NCBI RefSeq assembly: GCF_018143015.1
Contig: NC_054741.1
Location: 19,525,736 to 19,589,735 of the forward strand
DNA from: Lytechinus variegatus
Taxonomy: Eukaryota > Echinodermata > Echinoidea > Temnopleuroida > Toxopneustidae
DNA: 64,000 nt
Direction of reading: 5' to 3'
Positions 34,090-44,594 of this stretch are shown piece after piece; the stretch's first letter is position 1, and each line of letters opens with the position of its first letter. The position numbers were made by a program, and so were the translations under genes. The notes beneath the pieces are model-generated. The model saw only the letters and a list, made by a program, of their open reading frames with translations. It was not told the origin of the DNA and searched no databases.

Positions 34090-36975
34090 ATGAATTATGC
34101 CCAAACAACACATTATATCGAACAGGGAACAGTAGAAAGTGCACGTGTAATGAAGCATGGTTGATAAATATCGGTCAAATCATGTAGCTACTTCAACAAA
34201 GTTAGGCCTATTCAAACGACGAGCCGGGCCTTATATGCTGTGCAGGAATGTGATTTAAAAAAGATGAACACCAGGCAGTCTTGTAAATGTTTTAGTGAGG
34301 CAATCACCATAGTCAAGTCTCAGCGTCAAGATTATAATGGCACAATTTGATATCCGCCACTACTACGACTACTAAAGCTTCTGAATGGTAAGCAAAATGA
34401 GGATATGTCTTCCGATTGGCGCTTCCGAGATATTAAGCCATTTGATGTCGCGCATGCAGCTATGGGAGGCACGGGGGCAAGAGCCCCCCCCCCTCCGCTG
34501 GCAAAAGAGATTAAAAAAAAACGGGGGAAAGGAAGAGAAAGTGGGGGGGGGGGGGGGGTAAGAAAGAGAATTATAGTGAAAGAGGACTTTTTTCAGAATA
34601 TGAAACATAATTTGCACATGACTTGAATGTTTTCATTCCTCCCGACGGAAGCAATTTGAGATTCATAATTCCCGTCCAAGACAAGAGGATTTAATGACGC
34701 TTGAAACATTGAGTTTTGACTTCATTAGAAAACAGATTTAAATTTCTCCTAGCGTCCTTAAATTATTTAGTGATATAGGCCAACGCATCTCTTTCGGGAT
34801 TACGGCTATATAGTGCTGTAAGCCGGGTACCCTTTTTATGTCTAAATGTAAAAAAAAATATCAGGTCGCCTTTGTTTAATGATGAGATACGTCTGATGAA
34901 TTCCTAAAACAATAAATTTTCAGGTCTGAATATGAAAACTTTTAAGCTCTCGTGCCCCGCGCTCGGATTATTTGATTAGTGAGATACTATGCTCTTGGTC
35001 GTGAATTCCTACATACAGTACTTAAAATAAGCCTCTTTTTAGTTTTGAACATAAACAATTGTCCACCTCGCGCTCGCAATATTTTATTATTGCGATACTT
35101 CTGTTCATTATTACAATGATTAGAAGTGCTTCCATGCTTTTCCTGTTTTAAGGTCTCAATCTGAAAAAAAATCAGCTCGCATTTTCACTCGCAAACATTA
35201 TTATTTGCAAATATAGGGCATATCCTCTTGATTACATTCTTTCATGTCAATCGATGGTTAAAACGCCCTCTTGTCTACATTCTAAAATATTAGTGGAGTC
35301 ATTTTCTATACACTATAGTAGTAACGTACCGTGAGTCATGGCATGAGGGGGGGAGGGGCACGATCAAAAATTGTGAGTGAAATATTAAGTAAGTTCCTGA
35401 AATGTTGTACATTATTTTATTGGCTGATGCCCTCCCTCAGCAAGCAGCTTAGGAGGCCAATGACAGAGCCAACAATAAGCGACCACAGTTTGTTTTTCTT
35501 AAAAGGGAAGTTCGCCATGACAAAAAGTTCATTGTAAAATTGTAAAGCTGAAAAAATAATAAAAATTATTGCCGAAGGTTTGAGAAAAATCCATCCGAAA
35601 AATTATTAGAATTTTAATAATCTAATTTGTGACGTCATATGCGAGCAGCTTTTCTACATATCGTATGGTGAACAATCAATAAAATGCCATGTTCTCAGAA
35701 AATTGAAAATGGATTTTACTTTGCCTTCGGTATATCAATTGACATATCATTTCACACCCGTTCCTAAATATAAAATAAATAAGTCATCACAAACCATTAA
35801 ACAAATTTATGCATTTTTTTATTACATAACATATGGAGCAGCTGCTCGTTGATGACGTCATAAACCCAAAACTTAAACTTATAATAATTTTCTTAATCTG
35901 TAATGGATTTTCCTCAAACCTTCACCAATATCCGTATATTTCACCCTAAACTTGCTGGGTAAATTTAATCCCATGTTGAAGACCGTACATCCTAGAAAAC
36001 ATATAGGCCTACGCCTAGCCTAAGGTCCATAGTGAGGATATCCTATATGCCCTTTATCAAGCACGAAATCCTGAGAATCTTGAAAGGGCCACGCCCTCGA
36101 ATTTTAAATTAATTTCTAACTTCATATATTTTACAAGCCAGTAATGCTCTATGTTTTTTAACTTTGGAAAAAAAATGAAATGGTGCTCGTCGATGAAACT
36201 GATCGACCATAGAGCTGAAGTGGGTTGACATTTGCCTCCTCGAATATTTGACCCCCCCTAAAAAAAAGAAGAAAGAACAGGGTACCATTGAAAACTGTTG
36301 GCATTATGCTTTGTGTACAACCCTGCCTTCTACGCCCCCTAAAATGGATATTGTATTTTTTTTTCAAGATGGACAAAATAACAGAACTATTTTGTTTATT
36401 GGCTTTTGAAAGTCTATTCTCACAAATAACGAGCAGGCAACAATACATTACCAGATCCCTTCTAAAAAAGATAATAGTTTTGCCAATGCGTGGAAGATTC
36501 CCCTTCCGGGCCCACAACACGGACGTCAATGTTTGAAACTGAATACCAGTTAAAGAATTATTGAAATAGGTGTTACGCGTGTTGATCACATTATCTCTTC
36601 AGTAATTGATTATATGCAATAACATGACCTAGTTCGGTTCGGATCCTGTAAATCTTTTGTCGAGATTTCAATAAAAAAGCACATATTTTATATCAGATGA
36701 CATCTGAGCATAATTATGAAAGAAAAATGATGTATGATAAAGTACATCAGCCTTGATGACGTTGCCTTAAAGTAACCGACCTTTTATTTATCTTTAAAGA
36801 AGCTTCAGCGTTATTAGGCACGCCTCCTAAGTGAATTTGCTTTGTGGATCGGTTGGGTTATGAAATGTAAAGAATTTACACAATATGCTAGAATTTTGCC
36901 ATAACACAAACTAGATTTCTCTGCTAATTTGGCTGTCATTCCTTGACTTTTTTGCCAGCACGAACCAACGAACCA
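34090..36975. other. Intergenic stretch without a recognised gene
   Basis: A CATGCAGCTATGGGAGGCAC segment followed by C- and G-runs (34450-34560) resembles the degraded G/C-run-ended elements. 35560-35640 and the 35870-35930 region share AAGGTTTGAGAAAAATCCAT-type sequence in opposite orientation and also resemble 9085-9110. The minus ORF 36158-36589 has no recognised family. Confidence 0.45.
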
Positions 36976-36980
36976 CACGG

Positions 36981-37238
36981 GTCGTGTGGTCCAGTGGTTA
37001 GAGCATTGGACTCATAATCGCAAGGTTGTGAGTTCGAATCCCAACTCTACCATTGTCTCCACTTTGATAAAAAGGCCCGAGAGTGATATCTGTCGTCTAT
37101 AACGTCAGCCACTATGACTGATTAACCTAGACGTAAAATGTTTCATAGGTAATTGGTTATATACCAGCTTGGCGTTTACCAGCAAAATGCTGTCCTGCCG
37201 AGTTCCTGCGGGAGTTACCACAAACAGAAACAGAAAAC
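36981..37238 (+). mobile_element. tRNA-derived SINE with Met-like head
   Basis: 36981-37052 folds partly as a tRNA: A box TGGTCCAGTGG, anticodon loop CTCATAA (CAT), B box GAGTTCGAATCCC and a terminal CCA. The acceptor stem has two mismatches of seven and the anticodon stem is weak. The body then continues through GCTTGGCGTTTACCAGC and AGTTCCTGCGGGAGTTACC to an ACAGAAA-rich tail. The continuous non-tRNA body makes this a SINE rather than a functional tRNA gene. Confidence 0.8.
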
Positions 37239-37679
37239 GTCAGGGACATGGGAACGATTTCTTAAGAGTGACTTGCTGGTTTTGAAAAAGAAATGACGAA
37301 GAACGGGAAAAAGTTTTTTAGCTCCGAAATGAAGATGATATTTGTCAAATTTCTACATTTTATCATACCAACTTGACTTCAAGGGAGTGTTGCCTATGGT
37401 ACATCCCAGGCCCTGCACCCCGCTTTCCAGTGCCACGACTGACGTACATACAGACATAATTATGGCTGGCAATCAGTGATTGCAAGAATCACTTCTTGAT
37501 ATCAACAAATTTCTTTATCAAGAATTGAGTTATTGATATCGAGAAATTATTTTTTGTTGTTAATAAATATCAAGATAGCAATACATGATATGCTGTCATA
37601 TTAAGTTGTACGACAGACTCTTGAGATTGGTAACTGATCTGTAAGAGAAAGCAAACGATAAACCAATCATTAAAACAAC

Positions 37680-37741
37680 CAATCAATCAACTAACTAATT
37701 AAACAAGCAACCAATCAATCAATCAATCAATTAAACAATCA
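37680..37741. repeat. AATC-type microsatellite
   Basis: AATCAATC and AACCAATC units are repeated imperfectly over about 60 bases. Confidence 0.75.
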
Positions 37742-37918
37742 ACCAAGTAACCAAGAAAGTATCTTGTAGTGAAGACCAATATCGTGACTCCACTTTTCCT
37801 ATCGACGTAACGCAATGAACCTGTCTGTTTCTTATTCTATACGAAATTAAGTTTTAGGCGAATGATTAATTAGATCGATGTCTCCATCATATTAATGCAA
37901 ATGTAATTTAACTCGGTA

Positions 37919-38140
37919 CAGAATGCAGATCCAGGATTTTCAAAGGAGGGGGCATTTTGCAGGAATATGTTGACAAGCCAAAAAAAAATTCACAAAAAGG
38001 GAGGCCATGTTGTTCCAGGAAAAAATTTGACAAAACAATGTCCTCAATTGCGTATGCATGACATATTCCCATAAACTTTTTTTGTCCATCTCAAGGGGGG
38101 GGGGGGCAGGTCCGATGTGTCCTACCTGGATCCGCCACTG
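37919..38140. mobile_element. Small hAT-like MITE, copy 1
   Basis: The left GCAGATCCAGGATTTTC and right CCTGGATCCGCCACTG correspond to the ends of the element at 49250-49450. A G-run lies near the right end. No target duplication is visible in this copy. Confidence 0.6.
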
Positions 38141-38149
38141 GTACGGATA

Positions 38150-39170
38150 TTGTCACGTGATTCATAGCATGGATATGAAGCTGATTATAAGAAACCCTAA
38201 ATTGACATGGCATGGATACTGAATCATCCTGCCCTCAGGTTTAAAATTGTGGTTTAAGTATAGATAGCCAATCGGTCGTAAATGACTATTAGAAGATATA
38301 TCATATTTCAGCTTATTTGGTTCTCAAATCATTCATTATGATTATCTTCACCATCGTTGAATCTAGAAAGAGCATAGTAAACATAAGAAGCATACATTTT
38401 TTTTAAAAAACTTGGACACTTTTGGCTTTCCATAATTTTAGCACAGGGTTAGACCATGGTCTATGTTAAACCTTACATCAGTATACGGGCCCATTAGTTT
38501 ACCCATATAAAGAAATGATTATCATTGTAAATCCGATTCCAGCTTTTATTTCTATCTTTATAGTTCGATCTCGTGTAAATTTATGTTCCTTCTCATGGTA
38601 CCCCTAACAGAATCTTATCTCACTGTTGTTTGCTGTACTTTGTATTGGGGTCAGCAATGTTATCTTGATCTCTGGCTTTATGTCATATCTATTTCATTAA
38701 TTGCTTCACTCAGCTCAAGTTGGGCAGTGAGTGAATACAGGGTATACACGGCTGAATAGATTTCTGGGTCATTATCTTGGTGTCTCGTCGATTGGATCGC
38801 TTCATTCGTCTGTTGTCGTTTTGTCATCGCCACGACATCACTTCAGCGTAACTTGTTGATCACGCCATGGGGATGTGAGGCCCTCTTCCTCCATCTTTTG
38901 TAGTCATTGTCACCAGTTAGGTATATTTTCTGTTGCAAAATCATTCATGTCATGATGACTGTCATTTTCAAGTTGAGTTGTGCATAGGTCCATGCGTAAT
39001 GCTATACACATGTTTTCTTACGATACCATTAGAGCAGGGAAGTACTTCCCTGATTAGAGTGATAATGGTACATTCGAACATTCGTCGGTCAACCCCCTCC
39101 CCTAGCCACATACACTTCAATGATATTTTCTTCTTATATAAGTTTTAACTACATTGCTCTGTTTGCTTTT
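38150..39170. other. Non-coding stretch upstream of the second transporter
   Basis: No gene is recognised. It ends at the splice acceptor TTTTTTCTCTAG (39178). A non-coding first exon of the transporter may lie here or further upstream. Confidence 0.4.
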
Positions 39171-39178
39171 TTCTCTAG

Positions 39179-39350
39179 GTAATTAACGAAGCCAGTGATT
39201 ACGCGAATGGTATCAGTGTCCTCTAATCATCTTAGACATCGCAGGTGTTTTGTACCATCACAAAACTAGATAACAAAAAAAATCGGTAGGTCAACAGCTT
39301 ATTTCTTCACTTTTGGAGCTGGATAAGCGACGTTTACTTGATAGACAGCC
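39179..39350 (+). other. Probable 5' UTR portion of the second riboflavin transporter exon
   Basis: A polypyrimidine tract and TAG acceptor at 39165-39178 precede 172 bases leading to the start codon at 39351. No in-frame upstream coding sequence is conserved. The acceptor implies at least one upstream non-coding exon. Confidence 0.5.
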
Positions 39351-41202
39351 ATGAATGAGAGATTAGGAGATCGATTTCGTCACATATTCGTGATTATTTT
39401 GGTGGTGCTCTTCGGGTCGGGATCATGGTTGGCCATCAATGGATTATGGGTGGAACTGCCCCTCATGGTAGCCCTCGGAATCCCTGAAGGATACAATCTT
39501 GCCTCCTACCTGGTCATCATCATCCAGTTAGCGAACGTTGGACCTCTTTCGTTCACGGCCTTCAGCTACTTCGTGAAGGGAAACAAGCTTGAGATCCCCA
39601 CCATATACTTGAGTTTGTCCGCTGGAGTATTGGCATGTCTTCTTCTTGTATTCTTCTGGGATGCGACGACTGTTTGGGGAGTGTTTGGAGAACCACGCAG
39701 TACTGCATTGATATGCCTGTCTTTCGTCCTAGCTCTGGTGAACTGTACATCCTCGGTGACATTCATCCCGTTCATGGTCAAACTGAAAAGCTCGTACATG
39801 ACATGGTTTTTCGTTGGTCAGGGTTTTAGTGCCTTGGCACCAAGCTTGGTAGCCCTCGGACAAGGCGTTGGCAAGCAGGTGTGCGTCGCCAATTACACTT
39901 ACCTCTCAACTGGCGACAATTGCACATCATGGATGTCGCAAACGCAACCGGCTAAATTCGCACCAGAGACCTTCTTTTCGTTCCTCTGCGCATCCATGTT
40001 TCTGTCCTTCGCAGCCTTCCTTTTCCTGCACATTCTTCCTTCGTCCAAGAAGGAGTACGCTCAGCAAACTACCGAGACACAGTCATCCTCTGAAAAATAC
40101 AACGAGTCAAGGTCTAGCGAGACCGAATTCAACAAAGAGGACAGTACGGAAAAACAAAAGGCTTCAGACAGACTAGAAGAAGAGACTTCTGAGCAACGAC
40201 AAGGATATTCTAAAGGAGAATACGCCATTTTATTTGTCATCCTTGCCATTACCAATGCCTTAAGCAACAGCGTTCTTCCGTCAATCCAGAGCTTTTCTTG
40301 TGGCGCCTACGGCTTCAATGCTTATCTTCTAGCGGCTACATTGGGCCAGGTAGCCAATCCTTTAGCTTGCTTCATCGTCATGTTCTTCCCACAGACGAGT
40401 CTGGTCTTGGTAGCAGGGACCTGTCTTCTAGGACTCCTGATGGGAGGTTATTGCATGGCCACAGCTTTACTGAGTCCAGCACCACCCCTACAGGGAGAGA
40501 TATCAGGAGTCGTTCTTGTGGTAAGACGTACCGTTTAAATTCGCATTCTGCAGTCATTTTGTTGATGGTTCGGATATAATTGAAATAGCCTACATAATGA
40601 TATTAATCATTTACAAAGTTTGCTTCTAAATGTCAGTTTAAAATTCAGTTCGTTTATTACGAATTTTCCTTGAATAATCAACGAAAAAATATGTCTTTAC
40701 TTTCGAAATATTTTGACATAAACTATTTACTAAATCATGCCTCATTATCTCAACTATACAAAGATTCCATCAGTGTCCTAAGGTAGAAACAATATCCTAC
40801 TCCAGCGTCTCTACCGAGTCGTAAAAAGAGTAATGAGGCCGGTAGTCGTAAAAAGAGTAATGAGGCATCATGATCCCTAATTTTAATTTCATTTTTTTAT
40901 TTTTCCTCTCCTCTCCTCCCACTTATTTTCTTTTCTTACCTCCCTTCTCCCTCGTCTACATCCTTCAGGTGATAGCTTGGATCCTAGCAGGTGGTCTCTT
41001 TGCTCACGTGAAGGCCACCATCGGGTTTATCCTCCGTAACCAGCCCCAAAACCATCGACTGCTGACATGGTACGGTATCGTCACCCAACTTGGCTCAATG
41101 ACAGGCGCCCTCATCATCTTTCCCTTCGTCAATGTCCTCTCTGTGTTTGTACCGTACTACAGCGATCCATGTCAAGGATATCCCATCTGCGAGCCGTCAT
41201 AG
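39351..41202 (+). CDS. SLC52A: Riboflavin transporter, SLC52A family, second paralogue (two coding exons)
   Basis: Same family as the gene at 21855. Exons 39351-40520 and 40969-41202 join in phase 0 and encode 467 residues. GSGSWLAINGLWVELPL near residue 23, VNCTSSVTFIPFM near 130, VGQGFSALAPSLVALGQG near 154 and NALSNSVLPSIQSFSCGAYG in the second half are the conserved blocks. A polar, Ser/Glu/Lys-rich cytosolic loop separates the two membrane halves and is unlike the first paralogue's loop. Two N-glycosylation sequons (NYT, NCT) lie in the predicted external loop. The intron position and phase equal those of the first paralogue, and both proteins end in PS, so they arose by tandem duplication. 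The first AATAAA downstream is near 42445, beyond a family A MITE. Confidence 0.94.
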
Positions 41203-41683
41203 CATTTGGATTGCTAGTATGTTTGAGCATTTCTGAGCAGCTCGACTTTGGACAGTACCAAAGTTAGCAGTGCAAAGAAGCGTCATTGCTATTATCGAGT
41301 ACGTATAAGGTTTGATGAGCTATTTAAGGGTGTTCGTTGACCACAGTAGTGGCTTCAGAGTTCGGAATGCAAAAAGGAACAGTCTACGATACAAAATCAA
41401 GTTGACTTATGGGAATATGATTAGACAAGCAATGTACATTAGAAGTGAGAACAAAGCATCAAATTTTGTAGACCTGCTACATTTTGATAAAATGCCAACG
41501 ACTGATGGGAGCTCATAACATATCTGCGGTCTTTATCTATTTTTTCTTCACTTTTTAAGAAGTTTATTTGGAGTAACAATGTGTGTTTTCTGAAAATTTA
41601 TAATGACCTTGGGAACCCCTCTGTGACACTTCGGTGGTCAATGAGGCACTCCAAAATAACTCGATTCAATTCCAATAGCTCAG
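41203..41683. other. Downstream of the second transporter, probable 3' UTR
   Basis: No second gene is visible; short ORFs at 41067-41518 overlap the gene end or have no family. The transcript probably continues here because no AATAAA is seen before about 42445. Confidence 0.35.
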
Positions 41684-41687
41684 TTAA

Positions 41688-42234
41688 GGACAAACCATCC
41701 CAACAAAAAGTCAACTTGAATAAAAAGAGAAATGTCCACAAAGCATAGCACTGATAATTTCACCAAAATTGGGTGAAAAACAAGAAAGTTAGGACATTTT
41801 AAAGTTTTGCTTAATTTCACAAACCAGTTATATACACATCCTGGTCAGTATGCAAATGAGGCAACTGATGACATCATCCACTCGCTATTTCTTTTGTTTT
41901 TCATTTTATGATATATCAAATATTTTAATTTTCTCCTGTTTGCCATGTGAAACAAAGATTTATTCCTCCCTGAACATGTGGAATTATCAAATCTGTAAAA
42001 AATGAAATATTGTATGAATCAAACAATAAAAAAAAAATGAGCGAGGGACATCACTGACTCTCTCATTTTTGATATCTCTGAGTGGTGCATACAACTATTT
42101 TGTGAAAATTAAGCGAAATTTGAAAATGTCATAACTTTCCCATTCTACATCCAATTTTGATGAAATTTTCAGTGCCATGCTTTTATTTTTCTCTATTAAT
42201 TCAATTCAACGTTCATCTGGGGTGGACTTGACCT
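41688..42234. mobile_element. TTAA-flanked palindromic MITE, family A, copy 4
   Basis: It begins GGACAAACCATCCC after TTAA (41684-41687) and ends GGGGTGGACTTGACCT before TTAA (42235-42238). It may lie within the 3' untranslated region of the second riboflavin transporter. Confidence 0.8.
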
Positions 42235-42892
42235 TTAAAGAGCAGAATAATGATATCTTATTACCCGATGACAAGGAGGTTATCTTAATTCGGGCAAGTG
42301 AATCAATTCGACAACAGTTAGATATGTCCATTCGTTGTAACTTTTTATGAAACCGGTTCCAGATGTGCTCAAGTTCGACTACCCATCCAGTTATGTAGAC
42401 AAAAAAGGATGTGGTGTGTATATTTCATGTCGTTGCATGTCAACAAATAAACAATAATTTAGGTCCATAAACATTTCATTGAACCATATATATGATTTCA
42501 AAGCTTAATGTTATTTGAGTCTCATTGTAATTATCTTACTCTTTGTGAAAATGATGACTGTATGACTCTTTTTCATGTACATTACTTTTTTAGGTTTCCT
42601 CTTAAATTGGTTAGAATTTATATAATTTGTGCTTATATAAAAATGTCATTATTTCTAACCGAGACTATAAATCACTTTAAAGTCATTTTCCTCGTTTTCT
42701 CCGTGTACTAGACGTCGGCGGGATTTTCTTGCCATATATATTAAGAATATTGATGTACAAAAATACTATCTGTGTGATGAGATAGACCCTGTTTAAATAA
42801 TAATCAATAATGCTTATCACCCTTTTCAATATAATGATTGCTTCAGAAACTTTAACATGTTTTTATGACCTAATATAAAGTCCTAAACTGTG

Positions 42893-43112
42893 CACTCTTA
42901 AAACAAATCAGTGTGATTTATTAGACCAGTAGTCAGCTGGGAGCAACTGATGTGGCAATCACTGATTATCACATTTCGGACATATATTCTAGTCAAAAAT
43001 AAGTCTGTTCTAGTAAAATACGGCTAGAAAATAGTCAGATATGACGAGAATAACAGTTGCACCCAGCTGACCCTATTAACTAGTCATTTTTGACTGATCT
43101 GTTTTTAGAGTG
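42893..43112. mobile_element. MITE with CACTCTTAAAACAAATCAGT ends
   Basis: The left end CACTCTTAAAACAAATCAGT pairs with the right end ACTGATCTGTTTTTAGAGTG. AGTCA and CTAGTC motifs recur inside in both orientations, and AGTCAGCTGGG pairs with CCCAGCTGAC. It is 220 bases and related in style to the CACTGCAAAAA family. Confidence 0.75.
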
Positions 43113-43114
43113 TG

Positions 43115-44385
43115 TATACCAGAATTGCCGTTCAATAGATATACGTTTTAACATCATTTATTCTAATATAATAAAATAATCTACTTTTGAAAAAAAGGAG
43201 TCGAATGATTTGTTTTACATGTCTGCAAAGGAACAATGAATGCTGTGAGCAACTGGATGACCGAACGCTTTAAGTCACCACCGAGGGACTTAAAAGTCAA
43301 TCGGAGGTAACCAAAAGCGGATGATTATTTTTTTATCAAATCAATGAATAAGTAGTATTGGGCATATGTTTCCAAGCGTACAGGTTTTGTGATCTTGATC
43401 TTCATCATAAATAACTCTGCAAGGAGCTAAAAGATCGTTACAACTCGTCATCATATCCTTATAAGTTATTAAATTTCATTCGTTTTTTCCATATTTTATT
43501 GTTTACAATGGGCTTCATGCATCTTGATATGCAGATAATTACTATAAGTAATAAAATATATAGTAAATTTCAAAGTACAAAAATTATAGTCAAGACGATT
43601 ATACAAATAGGTTGGAAATTGAGGAGGGTGCTAAAAAAGCGGAGCAGAGCCTCCTATTAAAATATTCGTATGAACAGTACAGACCCCCACTCCCCCTCCC
43701 AAAAAACAACGACAACTTGATCATAAAACCTATTAAAAGTATATTTAGGGGGTAAAGAAAATAAGAGCAAATGAGAAAGAGAGAGATGAAAGGTCTCCAG
43801 AATCTTGTCCTCAGCAATCACAACGATTCTCACTGATCGACAGGACAACAAAAGGTATTCAAAAGTATAATACTGCGTTTTTAGAATGCAAGATTATAGG
43901 CTAATTCAAGCACTCAGTACTGCACAGATGAATAAACGCATTAAAAACAGTATTATTCAATTGAAGATTAACAAAGATGTTATCTTGAAAAGTGGGGGAT
44001 GATTGTACATGCAACCTGCCTCCGAAAAGTTGGGGATATATCCCCACACCCGGGATTAACGTCCGTACCCTCCCCCTTGAGAAAAGAAAGCGACAGTTGT
44101 AAATACAATCATCGCCCCTCTTTATTATTTTGGACAACAAGAATTTATATAACATTTTCTTTTTCTATGTTATTCGTGGCATTAATAAGGCGTATAGTTC
44201 ACCATGCTAAATCAGGACAGTTTCATTTATCAGAAATGAATTCAAATGGAAAAGATTGGATGTAAATTTAAAGGCGAGGAATGAATCAATGAAAGAGTAG
44301 AGAGATGTTTCGTAAGATAATTAGAAGTCCTTCAAATTAAAGATAAACGATAACATGTGATGACTTGGAGGAGAAGAAGAGGGGA
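43115..44385. other. Intergenic stretch without a recognised gene
   Basis: AT-rich sequence with a C-rich patch at 43680-43700. Short ORFs in both strands have no family resemblance. Confidence 0.45.
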
Positions 44386-44391
44386 ATTCCA

Positions 44392-44455
44392 TACGTCACA
44401 AAGAGCGCGAAAAGCACGCGCGTGCGCAATAAAGCTTGACAACGCGATGACGTAA
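44392..44455 (+). promoter_or_regulatory. Promoter-proximal sites of the axonemal gene: NRF1-type and CRE-like
   Basis: CGCGCGTGCGCA at 44417-44428 matches the NRF1 consensus at every position. TACGTCA (44392-44398) and TGACGTAA (44448-44455) are CRE-like sites, one on each side. The cluster lies 140-200 bases upstream of the start codon at 44595 in an otherwise CpG-poor region. CRE sites fit genes active in male germ cells, but this is inference; the consensus matches are seen directly. Confidence 0.5.
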
Positions 44456-44594
44456 TAAGATTTTAAGACAATAAGAATACTTGAACTGTCAATCTATTAT
44501 AGCTAGCAAGAGTGTAATTTAGATTGTTAAATTTATATGAAATTTAAACTGGGCTCAGGGACAGATTAATAAAACTAGCAAATGTTTCCATGTT

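Noticed and set aside
33747-34187. ORFs of 114 and 117 codons on opposite strands
   Set aside because: The composition is unremarkable, there are no splice sites in suitable positions, and the plus frame crosses a TATA-like sequence; no family is recognised.
36158-36589. Minus-strand ORF of 143 codons
   Set aside because: It has no recognisable family, lacks splice context, and includes poly-A/T-derived Phe and Lys runs.
36981-37052. Possible tRNA-Met gene (CAT anticodon, good A and B boxes)
   Set aside because: The acceptor and anticodon stems contain mismatches and a continuous SINE body with an ACAGAAA tail follows, so it is a SINE head.
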